DNA of 64,000 nt from contig LODT01000025.1 in NCBI GenBank assembly GCA_001606155.1, forward strand, positions 496,001-560,000, written 5' to 3'. The DNA comes from Tieghemostelium lacteum. Taxonomy: Eukaryota; Evosea; Eumycetozoa; Dictyosteliales; Raperosteliaceae. Under the pieces are notes generated by a model. It did not search any database. It was not told the DNA's origin and saw only the letters and a list, made by a program, of their open reading frames with translations. The translations under genes and the position numbers were made by a program. This document shows positions 46,687 through 58,983 of the stretch, piece by piece (positions within the stretch are counted from its first letter, which is position 1; each line of letters starts with the position of its first letter).

Positions 46687-49600
46687 ATGTCTTCTCATTT
46701 ACAACTGTATAATGATGGTCACCGTGGCAGTGGTATGTACATTAAATTTATTCATATTTGATATGGGAATTTTTAACATTTTATTGTAAACATAGATGGT
46801 GCCACAGGACACCAGGGATCACATGGGTCTGATGGTGTTGGAGGTCACGGAGGCACTGGTGGAAGAGGTCATGGTATGTATATAATAATCAATATACTTT
46901 AAGTTAGGAGATTTATTAATTTTAATTGAATATTTAGATGGTAATAGAGGTACAGATAGTGGTTATATATCAGCTAAAATTTCATCAGAACATGCTAATA
47001 TAAATATAGATTTTTCAATGAATGGTACAAGTACAAATTCAGAAAGAAGAGGACTTCATCAGATGGATATGGGTGATCCTCAAAATTATTTAACATTGTC
47101 ATCTAGAGGTGGTGATGGTGGTGATGGTGGAAGAGGTGGAAGAGGTGGTGATGGTGGTAGAGGCACAAGAGGTCATGATGCAACTAGACATTCTAATGGT
47201 ACTAATGGAGGTAGAGGTGGTGATGGTGGTAGTGGTGGTAGAGGTGGTGATGGTGGTGATTCTGGACATGGTTCCAATATTGATATTTACAATGCTGAAA
47301 ATGATATGGATCTCTTAATGATTTTACATCAAACTGTACCATGTACAAGTGCTGGTACTCCTGGTAGAGGTGGTGACGGTGGTAATGGTGGTAGTGGAGG
47401 TGCTGGTGGTGCTGGTGGTAGTAGTTACTCTTGGCAAGAAACTACAACATCTACTAACAGTGAAGGTAGAACTACCTATCACACTGTAACTCACACTAAT
47501 CCAGGTGGTTTTTCAGGTTCAAGTGGTAGTCATGGTCATGGTATGTAATTTTAAATTTGTAAAAATGATGAGTAGAGAGTATTAATTTAGTAATTTGATA
47601 TATATAGGTGGAGCATCAGGATCACCAGGACATAGAGGCAGAGATGGTACATTTACAATTAATTTAAAGATGGAAATGTCAGGTAGTGTTATAAAGTATC
47701 CATCACCTTATGATTTCTCAGTTGAATCTATATCTTATATTGATACTATTGGGTATAATGTGATTGAGCCTGATGCACATGTATTGGTTATGGTCAGTCA
47801 TAAGAATGTTGGTGGTATGCCATCCCCAAGTAAACAAGATATCTATTGTTACTTTTCAAATAATGAATGGGTAGAATGTGAAGTAATCAATCGTGTACCT
47901 ATGAAACGTTGGATTGAACCTAATGAACATGTAAAGATTCCAAAAGATGTTTTAGTTCATATTAGAGATTTCCATCAGATTATTGGTAAACTACCTAGAG
48001 AACCTTTTACAAAGATAGGTACTTTTGAGAATCAGGCATTGGTAGAACGTGTAAATTTACATTTCTCTAGAGTTGCCAAGAGAAAGGATAACTTCACCAT
48101 TGAATATCCAGTTCTGGAATCAATGATCAGAGGTCTAGATTGTATAACCTTTGGTGATGAATCACCAATTTGCTATTCCATTTGGAATAAGTCTTTATTG
48201 AGTATAGGTAGAAATGCATCTGTTGTTAATATCGCTCCTGGTCCAAACAGACTTCTCTATACAACTTTGAAGATTCATGAACACACTAGAGGTGGTACAA
48301 CACACATCGACCCACATGACTACCTTTTCAGAAACTACCATGGTGAGACATTTAAACAACCTGAAATTGGTCTCTATTCTGATTTCAATTTACATCCATC
48401 AGAATTGAAATTCTTTAGTGGTACATTCCAATTTACCAATCCAGATATTAAACCATACACTAGAGTCCTTTTGGAGAGTGCTTTGTTTTTGGGTCATGTT
48501 AAACATATGGATGTCCCACAAGCCATTCAATCGAGACCATTTGAAATCCAGTTATCTGAAGGTTTCAATCCATCAGAATTAGATTGTGACTTCCTTCTAG
48601 TTCCAAACAATCAAACTGAATTCCAAGAAGCTACATTTTGGAAAACCAAGTTCTCTGCACTTGGTAAGAAATGTAATATCTGGAATATCAATTTATACAA
48701 AGATTTCAATTTGGCTCATTTGAAGAAAGATGGTAAATCCCTCTTAGAGGATTTCCGTGGAAAGACTATAGTCTTTTTAAATAATGGTGTGGTAAGAGAC
48801 GAGAAACTTCATTATGCTGCTACCTATATTCGTCAGAATGAACTCTTCAAAGCTGCTCAATATCATGGTATAAACTGTTTGGTTGTTGGTAAAGAATTTG
48901 ATATGGAGTCACAACTGGTACCTATGATTCAACAAAGTCAATGGCCAACAAATTTTGTATACTATCAAAGTCCAGGTAAATTCTTGAAATCCTTAAAATC
49001 AGGATACATTGATGATGGTAAAGGTACTTTCAAATCAAACCCAAATAACCAAGATCACTGCTGTAAAGTTAAAGTTGATGATAAAGTAGTTTGGGTATCA
49101 CTATTCCCTCAAACTAAGACATTATCAATCTACAAATACTTCTCCGACAGATATCCACTTGCAAGCTACTATTTGAATAAATATGAGCTTTCTGATTATT
49201 CTCATGGTCCAGATGAAGATTCCAAACCAGATGAAGCATCATTTACCTTGTCTTTGACCCACAAGGATATTGTATTAAAATTCACCAAACCACAGAAATC
49301 CAAACATGCATCTATTCCATTAAAGACACTTTATAATGATTTAGAAGCTTTGGTTAATGCTAATCTCACCAATCAAAACAATCAAATTACCAATTTGGTT
49401 AATATCATTCTTGATGAGACTAATCTAACTGGAACACTTGAAATCAGACCCACCAACAATGGTAGCTACAAAAAGAGATTCTTTGAATTGGATCTTAAAA
49501 ACCGTTTGATTTATCGTTACTATGACGATAAGAAGTCAGCTAAGGGTAAGAGATTTATGGATATTCATAGATTTGCTCTAACTTATGGAAATGCTCATCT

Positions 49601-51500
49601 ATTGGAAGACGATCACCATGACATTTGTTTCCAAATTGTTACCTGTAACCAAGTTTATCATCTAAGATGTAAAGATGTAAATCAATATAATGAATGGGTT
49701 GGTAAACTGTCACCATTTTCTGTTGAGTACAAACAAGTTTTCAATGAGATTCCATATCAAGTCAAGGAATCTGTTTTAACAAATCCAAAAGCCAGAGGTT
49801 TTCATTTGGATCCTAAATCACCAATTGCTGAGGAACCTCTAGTTGGTGTAATTCCAGTTCATGAAAGATTCTTCTTCACCAAACCCAAGGAAAAAGATGT
49901 AGTTAAACACATTAAGAAATTGAATAGAAAATTACAATCACGTTATCCAAATCAAAGAAATGTCTATGTCTATGATTACAATCCTCAATCTGTTTCTGGG
50001 TTGGCTAAGAAATCCCTAGGTGAGATTCATGTACATCGTTCTCTTGATAAGACATCACCTCACTATGTTGTAATGCAATTGCCAACCAACGAAGACATTC
50101 ACAATGAAAAGGTACTAAATCAACCAAATTCCTTCTATTCATTGGTAAAAGCACTTCCATTCCTTGGAAAACTTTCAGCATTGGACTACTATGTCAATTT
50201 GAATGCTCAAGTCAACACTAAAATCACACAAGATGGTTTCGAAAAACGTGAGGTTTCTGGTAATATGCCAATGCTTTCAAATTTGGGTTTGATCATGTAT
50301 GCTTTGGTTTCTGATATCACTGATGAACAGTGTCATTTCAGACAGAGTAAATGGAGAGATTCTCTAAGTGTCTCCACACTGAAACTTAAATTGAATTGTT
50401 TGAATCAACTAAAGAGATTCCAATTCAAATCACGTTCAGGAGTTCACACATTACTATCTGGTATCATTTGTGAGATTGGTTACCATCTCAAGAACATTTG
50501 TAAGAATCTAAAGAAATCAGTTTTGGATACTTTAATGTTCAGACGTAGAGGTACTGATGTCACAAATGCCACCTTGGATCTCTGGGAAGATATCATTAAA
50601 GTTCATGTATTTGGCTATGAATTAAAATCAGATAAACCTGTTAAAACTCAAGATGAATTTGAAAAGGATATCATTGAAACCTACGAAAACCAATCTAAAC
50701 CATATTGGGAGGAATTTGCAATCACTAACAGCCCACAATACGGTATCACTCAACAAGATCAAAAATCTGAAAAATTAAAAATCAATCAAGATGCTGTCAT
50801 TCAAGCCTACAGAATTCCACCATTCTCTGGATCTTTAACTGATAGTGCTAGTTCATTTGATTATAAATACATGTCCAAATCAGCATATACAGCTGCAGCT
50901 CATCCATTTATTCCAACCATGGTTGTAGAGGAACGTCATACTTTTGGTGCTGACAATGCTGCTAGAAAACAATTTATCAATAATCTACAAGTACAACAGT
51001 TGGGTTGCCCAGTTGACCAAACTGAAAATTCACTTTTGGAAGTCTTAGAATCCATCAATTCTAACAAACCAAAAGATATCATTTTTGTACAATATGACAG
51101 TCCAAGTGATTTACCATTCTCTGATAACCTATCATCTGCCAATAACAATAATAACATTACAACTCCAGCTGAAACTAAACTTGTAATTGATCAAAGTACC
51201 ACCACAACCATTCCCCTTACCACTAGTGAAATTGGTGCTACTGCAGTCTCTACTGATCTATCAATAACCAACCAATCATTTACAACTGAATCCAATCTAC
51301 AGCAATCCAATTTAACTACAATCTCTATGGACCAAAGTTCAATTCAAATTGAAACAACCCCAACTTCCAACAATACCATTGTTGAACAAGTACAACCAAT
51401 AATCCAAGAGAAAATTGATGAACCACAACAACCAATTCAAGATAAAATCGATGAATCTTCTTCTCTCACTCCACAAACTCAAGAAGAAAATTTAAATTAA
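46687..51500 (+). CDS. Large protein with glycine-rich collagen-like N-terminus and PH domain
   Basis: Four exons (46687-46732, 46796-46873, 46938-47540, 47608-51500) give 1539 residues. All three introns (63-67 bp, GTATGT donors) split a codon after its first base, a G. The first 250 residues are glycine-rich with collagen-like G-x-x periodicity (DGHRGSGDGATGHQG, RGGDGGDGGRGGRGGDGG), broken by YISAKISSEHANINIDFS and VPCTSAGTPG. A long region follows with beta-rich segments and a Rossmann-like block (GKTIVFLNNGVV, GINCLVVGKEF). A PH domain at about 850-948 reads GTLEIRPTNNGSYKKRFFELD to YNEWVGKL. A further conserved-looking part ends with a Ser/Thr/Gln tail. No signal peptide is seen, so the collagen-like part is probably intracellular. 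PH domains bind phosphoinositides or proteins, so membrane association is inferred. I do not recognise the other regions. Confidence 0.85.
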
Positions 51501-51613
51501 TAACACCTCATATTATATTTACATAAAATAAATCTATTTTAATTAACCATTCCAAATATCTTTATTTTTTTTTTCTAATTTTTTTGTTCCATTTTTATTC
51601 TTGTTTGATTAAA

Positions 51614-53340
51614 ATGATAATGTTACCACGATACGTAATAATACAAATTTTAAAATACTTTGGTGGTTATTATGAATTACGAGGGTTTTGGAAATTCATT
51701 TATACATTAAATTTAGTTTCAAAGGTATGAGGTGGTTATCCTGTTTTTAATAAAAAATATTGAATTATACATGTATTGATATATTCAGATAAAAATAGGA
51801 ATGGAATGATAATATAGTTCCACATTTGTTTTTAAGTAAACAACCAACGTGTATTGTAAATAATATTAGTGATTTAAAGAAATATCAATTTAATGGCAAA
51901 TTTTTACAGTTATCTTTAAATATAAATAATGCAAAATTGGAACGATTCTATCATGATTCTCCTATGGATTCAACATTTCATCAAAATATTACTAGTATGA
52001 AATTGGATGACCATTGTTTTATAAAACAATTACCTTCTCAATTGAAACATTTACAAGTGAATATTGAAGGAGACATTTTGAAATCACCATTCAATTCTAT
52101 TGTAACTCGTTTAAACCAATCCCTAACTTCACTACAATTGGTTATTGGTATTGAATTTCAGTTAACATCTTTAATAGTATCCAATTGCCAATATAATCTA
52201 ACACAGTTAATACTGTTAGGTAGACCAACTATGTTAATTCCATTTAAAAATCCAAATATGTTAAATGAGTTTACTAAACTACAAACATTACAAATTGAAC
52301 ACCTATATTGTGAGGTTCCATCATTAATCTATACTCTTAAAACAATGAAATCTCTAAAGAATTTTGAATACTTTCATAACTATATATGTATTGCTACACA
52401 ACTCTTCCAAGATGTAATCACAACTCATCAGTCTTTGGAAAAAGTTAAATTGAAAACTACTACACTTCTAGAAATGGACATTATTATTAGTAGTCTAAAT
52501 TCAAATACAGTTTTAAAGGAACTGAGAATTCAAGGAACTGCAATTGTACCACAAATATGTTGTACTAATTCAGTCATTGAGATATTTCAAATCAATAACT
52601 GTCAATTTCCATTGTGGTCAGTACCATCTTCACTTAGAGAAATTGACATGCACCATATTAATGGTATCCAGCAACCAAATCTATTCGAAGGTTTTTATAC
52701 CATTCACCCTCAATGTGAACAAATATCAATCTCAATTGAACACATAACTTCTTCTCTTATAGCAAAGACAAAATCACTGAATATGAAATCACTTAAATCT
52801 ATAGTGTTGTATATGTCAACTAATGAATTACATACTAAGGATTATCAAGTAGTTAAATTTCTCAATTCAAATTATTTTTTAAATAATCTAAAATCTATAA
52901 AATTTAGTGGATATCCAATAGCTTACTCACTGGTTTCCAAAATTATCACAAATTACTCTTCTATCCTAGAATCTTTGACAGTATCCAAGATAAACATGGG
53001 CTGGAATATACAGTTATTGATATCAGATTTGAGTGCTAATAGATATTTAAAATCATTTCAGATTCTTGATACTGTGGTATCACAATTCCATAATGAATCT
53101 GTTATTGATTATGTACAAGCAATAAGTGATCTATTGACTCAAAACTCTACATTAAAATTCATAAAGATACCATCTCAAAGATCAATGGGCCAAGAAATAG
53201 AAGAGATACCAGAACCACTTTTCTACCATTTCAAAAATATCGTTGAAAACAATCTCAATAGATTAACTAAACTTGATCTCACTATCAATTCTAAAAATAA
53301 CATTATTAATAAATTTCTCATTGATAATCTATTAATGTGA
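51614..53340 (+). CDS. F-box-like/leucine-rich repeat protein, dictyostelid type
   Basis: Exon 1 (51614-51724) and exon 2 (51799-53340; 74-bp intron, GTATGA...AATAG) give 550 residues. The junction forms LNLVSKEWNDNIVPHLFLS, the usual end of the F-box-like motif in dictyostelid repeat proteins, after LPRYVIIQILKYF. The rest is irregular leucine-rich sequence (LQLVIGIEFQLTSLIV, LKSIKFSGYPIAYSL, LTKLDLTI), without perfect repeats. Proteins of this kind are presumed substrate adaptors of SCF ubiquitin ligases, but there is no direct evidence here. The stop lies inside the 3' end of the convergent gene. An earlier acceptor in the intron would give an immediate stop. Confidence 0.8.
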
Positions 53341-54396
53341 TTTATTAGATTTTATATAACTACTTGAATACTGTTTCAACCCAAATTTCAATTGATAGAG
53401 ATTATTTTTATGTTTTCTAAATAAATGTACAATGTCGTCTTGGTTAGGTCCTTTTAAAATGATCAAATCAATCAATTGATCACGTTCCTTACCAGTTAGT
53501 TGTATGGTATCAGGATCCTCTTTCAAAACTGGTTCTTTTTCTTTTTTAAAGATTCTATAGATTTTTTTCCACTGTTGTAGCAGGGATGTTGGATCATAAC
53601 TTTTAATAATATGCATTGCTGACAACTTCTTATTGAGTGATGGAGACAATGGTGGTCCAAATAATGAAATTTGTTTAATGTATTTATCCAATTCGGCATT
53701 GGTACTGAATTTCATAAAGAGTTCTTTGTCTTTAATTAGAGATTTCAATGCTACTGCTGTTCGAGGAATTTCAATATCACCTTTAGTCCAAACTATAAAT
53801 GAGCCATCTTGAATCATTCTAACGTCTTTATTGGTGAGAATAGGTTCTGTAAAGTGAGGTTCAATAAAGGCACTGGCTTTAATCTCAATGGAGGTTAAAT
53901 CCACACCTGGGAATATAGGGTCTTGTGTGTGTAAAATTTGTTTTTTCAATTTCAGATAGTTGTTACTTCTTACTACCAATGTCATTAAGTTACCATCGGG
54001 TATCTCAATGGCTCTTATAGTTTTACCAAAATACAATGTTCTAAGATAGAAAGAGATGAATGATGCTCCTCCTAACAGGAATATAATCTCAAGAAATCTC
54101 TTGGATTTTATAAATTTCATAAATGTCATCTTATCAGGATCAGGTGGTAGAGGTGGTTCATGTATCTGTCTTTGTTTTTCCTCTGGTAATTTTACATCAT
54201 CTCTCTTTATTACATGTTTAATCTTATCTATAAAATCTTTATATCTATCTTGACCTGATGGTGAAGGTAATGTCATATCATATTGTATATTATTACTATT
54301 ATTACTATTGTTTTTAGTTGTAAAATTAGATTTTGATTTTATAACATATCCAAAATAAATAAAACTATCAATTACATCTTGAATAATGTTGTTCAT
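53332..54396 (-). CDS. Single-pass membrane protein of unknown function
   Basis: An intronless frame of 354 residues. A Ser/Asn-rich stretch and a basic segment (YKDFIDKIKHVIKRDDVK) precede one clear transmembrane helix (LEIIFLLGGASFISFYL, about 104-120). A soluble C-terminal domain of about 230 residues follows, with charged helical stretches (LLQQWKKIYRIFKKEKE, KERDQLIDLIIL). No signal peptide, catalytic motif or familiar domain is seen. The N-terminal segment is weakly reminiscent of a mitochondrial or ER anchor. It overlaps the convergent F-box-like gene by 9 bp at the stop codons. I do not recognise the family. Confidence 0.75.
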   Translation of the reverse strand: MNNIIQDVIDSFIYFGYVIKSKSNFTTKNNSNNSNNIQYDMTLPSPSGQDRYKDFIDKIKHVIKRDDVKLPEEKQRQIHEPPLPPDPDKMTFMKFIKSKRFLEIIFLLGGASFISFYLRTLYFGKTIRAIEIPDGNLMTLVVRSNNYLKLKKQILHTQDPIFPGVDLTSIEIKASAFIEPHFTEPILTNKDVRMIQDGSFIVWTKGDIEIPRTAVALKSLIKDKELFMKFSTNAELDKYIKQISLFGPPLSPSLNKKLSAMHIIKSYDPTSLLQQWKKIYRIFKKEKEPVLKEDPDTIQLTGKERDQLIDLIILKGPNQDDIVHLFRKHKNNLYQLKFGLKQYSSSYIKSNKSH

Positions 54397-54465
54397 TTTT
54401 CAAAAATAAAATATATAAAAATATTTACAATTTAGAGATCTTTTTATTAAATCATTTAAATTGCA

Positions 54466-54731
54466 GATAAGGTTGTGAGTGAAAACAATAATATAACAGT
54501 ATGGGTTGAATTGGATGAGCCCCATCCTATAAAAGTTATAAAAAAACAAGACATAGCATAGGTAGAAGATCACTTTTTTTCAACTCAAGATTCAAAGATA
54601 GATTAGTACCATCATTCAAATTTGTTCAACTTGAAGGAATAGAAGGATTTGAGACTAGGGGTAGTGTTCTTAGACATACAACAAGAATAGATTCATTGAA
54701 ACCAACTTACTTTGAAGTAATGTTGAAATAA
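54466..54731 (+). pseudogene. Broken coding-like remnant, family unknown
   Basis: Two short coding-like stretches in different frames lie between the divergent flanking genes. The first, just after a TTGCAG acceptor-like site, includes NNITVWVELDEPHPIKVIKK; the second includes KFVQLEGIEGFETRGS and SLKPTYFEVMLK. Both have composition unlike the surrounding AT-rich spacer and look like parts of one former gene. It is not intact, and I cannot name the family. Confidence 0.4.
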
Positions 54732-54927
54732 GTCAAATTAGACTTAGAATTAAATTACCTCAAATAACTACCACAAATACAACTAGTATGTATTAAACTA
54801 AAATAAGGTGGTTTTTCTATAAAAACAAAAATTTAATTATAATTAAAAATTGCGATGTACTGGAATTTCACTATTTTTAATCAAAAAATATTTTTTTTTT
54901 TTTTATTTTTTATTATTAAAGAAAGAA

Positions 54928-56846
54928 ATGAACAAAATTTATAATAGACTTAATTATTTAAAGTCATTTAAAAATAACTTTAATAATTCATTATTATTCA
55001 ATAAAAATTTTAAGTTTCAATCAAATAATAATAATAATAGAAATAAAAATGAAAATAATGATAAGAAAGATTGGAAAAGACCATTTTTAATTGGATCAAC
55101 TTTGTTGTTAGGAACAAGTTTAACAGCAACAACATTGTTATTAGATGAAAAAACTACATCACCTAAAGCCCCTAATGAAAAGGATGCTCTTGATAAATTA
55201 GTATGTCTTAAGAAACTACCAAATTCCAGAGAGAGAATTATTGTGTTGGGTACTGGTTGGGCATCTTTAGCACTCATTAAAAATCTTGATCTAACAAAAT
55301 ATGAAATTATTGTAATCTCACCAAGTAGGTAATAGATAGAAGTAGAGTGATATAAGAAGAGCAGTTAGTTAATATTAATAATTTTCTTTTTTGAATGATA
55401 GGAAATCATTTTATATTTACACCAATGTTAACTACTAGTACTGTTGGTTCGGTAGAGACTAGATCTATAATTGAACCTATTAGAAGAGTTTTGTTGAGAT
55501 TGACTAAACAAGATACAATGTTTATAGAGGCATTGTGCACTGAAATTGATTATAAGCAAAATGAAATTATAATCAAGGAGGTAACTGGACAGAAACAAGT
55601 TAGAATACCCTATGACAAGTTGGTTATAGGTGTAGGTTGTGTACCAAATAGTTTTGGTACCAAAGGTGTTGAGGAAAATTGTGTTTTTATCAAAGAGGCA
55701 ACAGATGCTCAGAAGATACGTGACCGTATAATGACATGTTTTGAAAAGGCAAATTTCCCTGGACTTTCAGAAGAAGAGATTAGAAAGCAACTCAATTGTG
55801 TAGTTGTAGGAGGTGGTCCTAGTGGTGTTGAATTGTCTGGTGAGATTTATGATCTCTTTCAAGAGGATCTGAAGAAGATGTTTCCTAAACTGATTCCATA
55901 CTCAAAGATCACAATGGTACAATCTGCAAACCATCTATTGAATACATTCGATAGCAAGATTATTGAATTTACAGAGAAACAGTTCAATAGGGATGGTATA
56001 GAGACACTGATGAACAGTCGTGTTATTGAGGTTAAGAAAGATGCTATAGTGGTCTTGAAAAAAGGGGATACCAAACCCTATGAAATTCCCTTTGGAATGT
56101 GTGTCTGGGCTACTGGTGTAGGACCCAGTCAACTCACCAAAACCTTTTGTGAAACTGTTCCTGAACAACAACACAATAGAGCAATCTCGGTAGACCCCAC
56201 TCTAAAAGTTATTGGTATTCCAAATAACAACATCTACGCCATTGGGGATTGTTCTACCATCAGTCAAGATATCCTTTTAAAGAAGATTCTAACATTCTTC
56301 AAAGAGGCTGATACAAATAACGACAATCAATTGTCTCTAGAGGAATTGAGAACACTCTTTATCCACCACTCTAATGAATACCCACAAATGAAGAGTTATC
56401 TTAAAGGTCTAGATGTATTCTTCCACGAATTTGACATTAATGGTGATAATCAACTCCAATTCAACGAATTCAAAAATCTAATGACTAAAGTAGATGCCAA
56501 TCTTACAACTCTTCCAGCAACAGCACAATGTGCCAATCAAGAAGGTATCTATCTCGCACATCAATTGAATAAACTACCAAACTCCAATGACTCCAATAAA
56601 ACTGAAGCTTCCAAATCCGTTGATATTGAACCATTCAAATACAAACATGCAGGTTCTTTTGCCTACATTGGTCACAAGAATGCAGTTGCAGATATTCCAA
56701 ATACCTTCTCTGGTGGTGGTTACTCAACATGGTGGGTTTGGAATGCAGTCTACCTAAACAACCAATTCTCCTGGAGGAATAGATTCCTTGTAACCATGGA
56801 CAGAGTTAAATCAACTCTCTTCGGTAGAGATATTTCTCGAATCTAA
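54928..56846 (+). CDS. Alternative (type II) NADH dehydrogenase with EF-hands, mitochondrial
   Basis: Type II NADH dehydrogenases oxidise NADH and reduce ubiquinone without pumping protons. Exon 1 (54928-55324) and exon 2 (55402-56846; 77-bp intron) give 613 residues. A basic, Asn-rich presequence and a hydrophobic stretch (FLIGSTLLLGTSLTATTLLL) suggest inner-membrane attachment. The first FAD motif is IIVLGTGWASLAL, the second NAD motif VVVGGGPSGVELSGEI; ATGVGPSQL and AIGDCSTI follow. Two EF-hand loops are intact (DTNNDNQLSLEE and DINGDNQLQFNE), placing it with calcium-regulated external enzymes. The donor GTAGGT at 55325 is chosen over GTAATA four bases later because only it keeps frame and yields VISPRNHFIFTP, the family signature. 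The frame upstream of 54928 starts with a non-ATG codon. Confidence 0.95.
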
Positions 56847-57066
56847 ATCAAACCCACAAATAATGTAAACTACTAAAATTAAAATAAATATGTATTCTAA
56901 AAATAATCATTGTTTCTCATGCTTTTGAGTTATCATTTTGATTAAATAAAAATAATTAAAATTTAATTTCACAACAATTTTTTCAAATTAGATATCGCAC
57001 ACCACGTCTAATAAGCATTTTGCTATAAATTTTTTTTTTTTTTTTATTATATATTAATATCAAAAG

Positions 57067-58847
57067 ATGTCAAATCAAAATAGACAAATGGATGTGATAG
57101 CTTCCATTAGGGAATATATAAATAAGATGTTAGAGGGAATAAAGGGAATGAAGGTATTGGTTTTAGATAAAGAGACAGCTGGTATTGTCAGTATGGTTTA
57201 TACACAATCTGAGATACTTCAAAAAGAAGTTTTCCTCTTTGAAAAGATTGATACAGAGAATAGAGAGAAAATGCATCATATGAAGGGTGTATACTTTGCA
57301 CGTCCAACTCAAGACAATATAAATTATATTACAGATGAACTTAAAGAACCAAAATATAACGGATATCATTTATGTAGGTTTTTTACATCTATTCTAACAC
57401 GATGATTTTTTTGGAAAAGTAAAGAAATAGAATGTATATATTGACAATAATAATAATAATAATAATTATAGTTTTTACAAATATTCTAAGTGGTATACAT
57501 TTAGATGAAATTGCAAAAGCAGATGAACAAGATGTAGTAGTAGAAGTACAAGAATTTTTTGGAGATTATTTTGCAGTGAATACAGAGTTGTTTACATTGA
57601 ATATACCTGGTTTGTTAAGTAAGAGATCAACAGCATGGACTCATAATCAAAATAGAGTTGTAGATGGTATTCTAGCAGCAGTACTATCATTGAAACAGAA
57701 ACCTATTATTCGTTATTCTTTTAATTCAGAGACTACAAAATATTTGGCTGAGAAATTAGCTGATAGATTTAATAGAGAAAAAACTCTATTTGATTTTAGA
57801 AAAAAGAATGAATCGTTATTGTTGATTTTGGATAGAAAAGATGACCCTGTAACACCACTACTCCACCAATGGACCTATCAAGCAATGGTTCATGAACTTT
57901 GCGGTGGTATACATAATAATAGAGTAACACTACCCAGTAAGGCTAAGAATCCTGATGCTGATATCATTCTCTCCCCGGAACACGATTCTTTCTACAAGGA
58001 CAACCTTCGTCAGAATTTTGGTGAACTTGGTGTAAAGATTAAGGAACTTGTAGACCAATACCAAGACCGTTACAACACCACCTCAGGAAAGATAAAAACT
58101 ATTGATGATATGAAAAAGTTTATTGAAAACTATCCAAATTTCCAAAAGTCTTCAAGTACAGCTTCTAAACATGTATCATTGATGGATGAGATGTCAAATA
58201 TCATCACTAGAGATTCTTTAATGCCCGTTTCAGAGGTTCAACAAGAATTGGCATGTAATGACAACCATAATGCAGTTCTTCAGACCATGTCCCATCTTTT
58301 CAAGGATGAGGATTCAAATGGTGGTCATCTCAATGTCACTACTCGTGATAAACTGGTGATGGCTATCATATATTGTCTCAGATATGAAGCAAAGTCTTGG
58401 GATATGAAACAGACTTTATCTTCCATTGGTTTCAGTAGCACAGATATCTCAATGATTGATCAGATTCTAATGTATGCAGGTAGTACTCAAAGAGAAGGTC
58501 AATTATTTGGATCTTCTAATTTTTATCAAGCTGCCATTCAGGTAGTTGAACGTGGTCTAAAAGGTGTTGAAAACATCTTTTGTCAACACAAACCACTACT
58601 ACACGGTATCTTAGAGTCCTTTGCAGTCAATAAGCTCAGTGATAAATCATATCCCTACCTAACCAATTCACGTGATAGACCAACCGATATCATTATTTTC
58701 ATTTGTGGTGGTGCTACCTATGAAGAAGCAGTTACCATCAACAACTTTAATAACAAATACAATGGTCAATTTAGAGCTGTACTTGGTGGTACAACTATAT
58801 TAAATACTAAACAATTTTTACAAGATATTGAGAATTTAAAAAAATAA
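57067..58847 (+). CDS. vps45: VPS45, Sec1/Munc18-family protein
   Basis: VPS45 binds syntaxins of the endosome/TGN and promotes SNARE assembly. Exon 1 (57067-57373) and exon 2 (57472-58847; 98-bp intron, GTAGGT...TATAG) give 560 residues; human VPS45 has 570. Characteristic blocks are GMKVLVLDKETAGIVSMVYT, QSEILQKEVFLFEKID, ADEQDVVVEVQEFFGDYFAV, LLLILDRKDDPVTPLLHQWT, YQAMVHEL, VQQELACNDNH and IFICGGATYEEAV with VLGGTTILNTKQFL at the end. The splice restores GYHLFFTNILSG across the junction. This assigns the protein to VPS45 and not to Sec1, Sly1 or Vps33. Confidence 0.97.
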
Positions 58848-58983
58848 TATATTATAACAATAAAAATCCTGACCTTTTTGGTGCCTTCAAATTTCCAAGT
58901 ATTCATTTTTTGTGAGATCTCATTTTTGTAAATTTTGCATAAACACTAATTAATCTTTGTCTCATGCTTTTAATGCAAATAAT

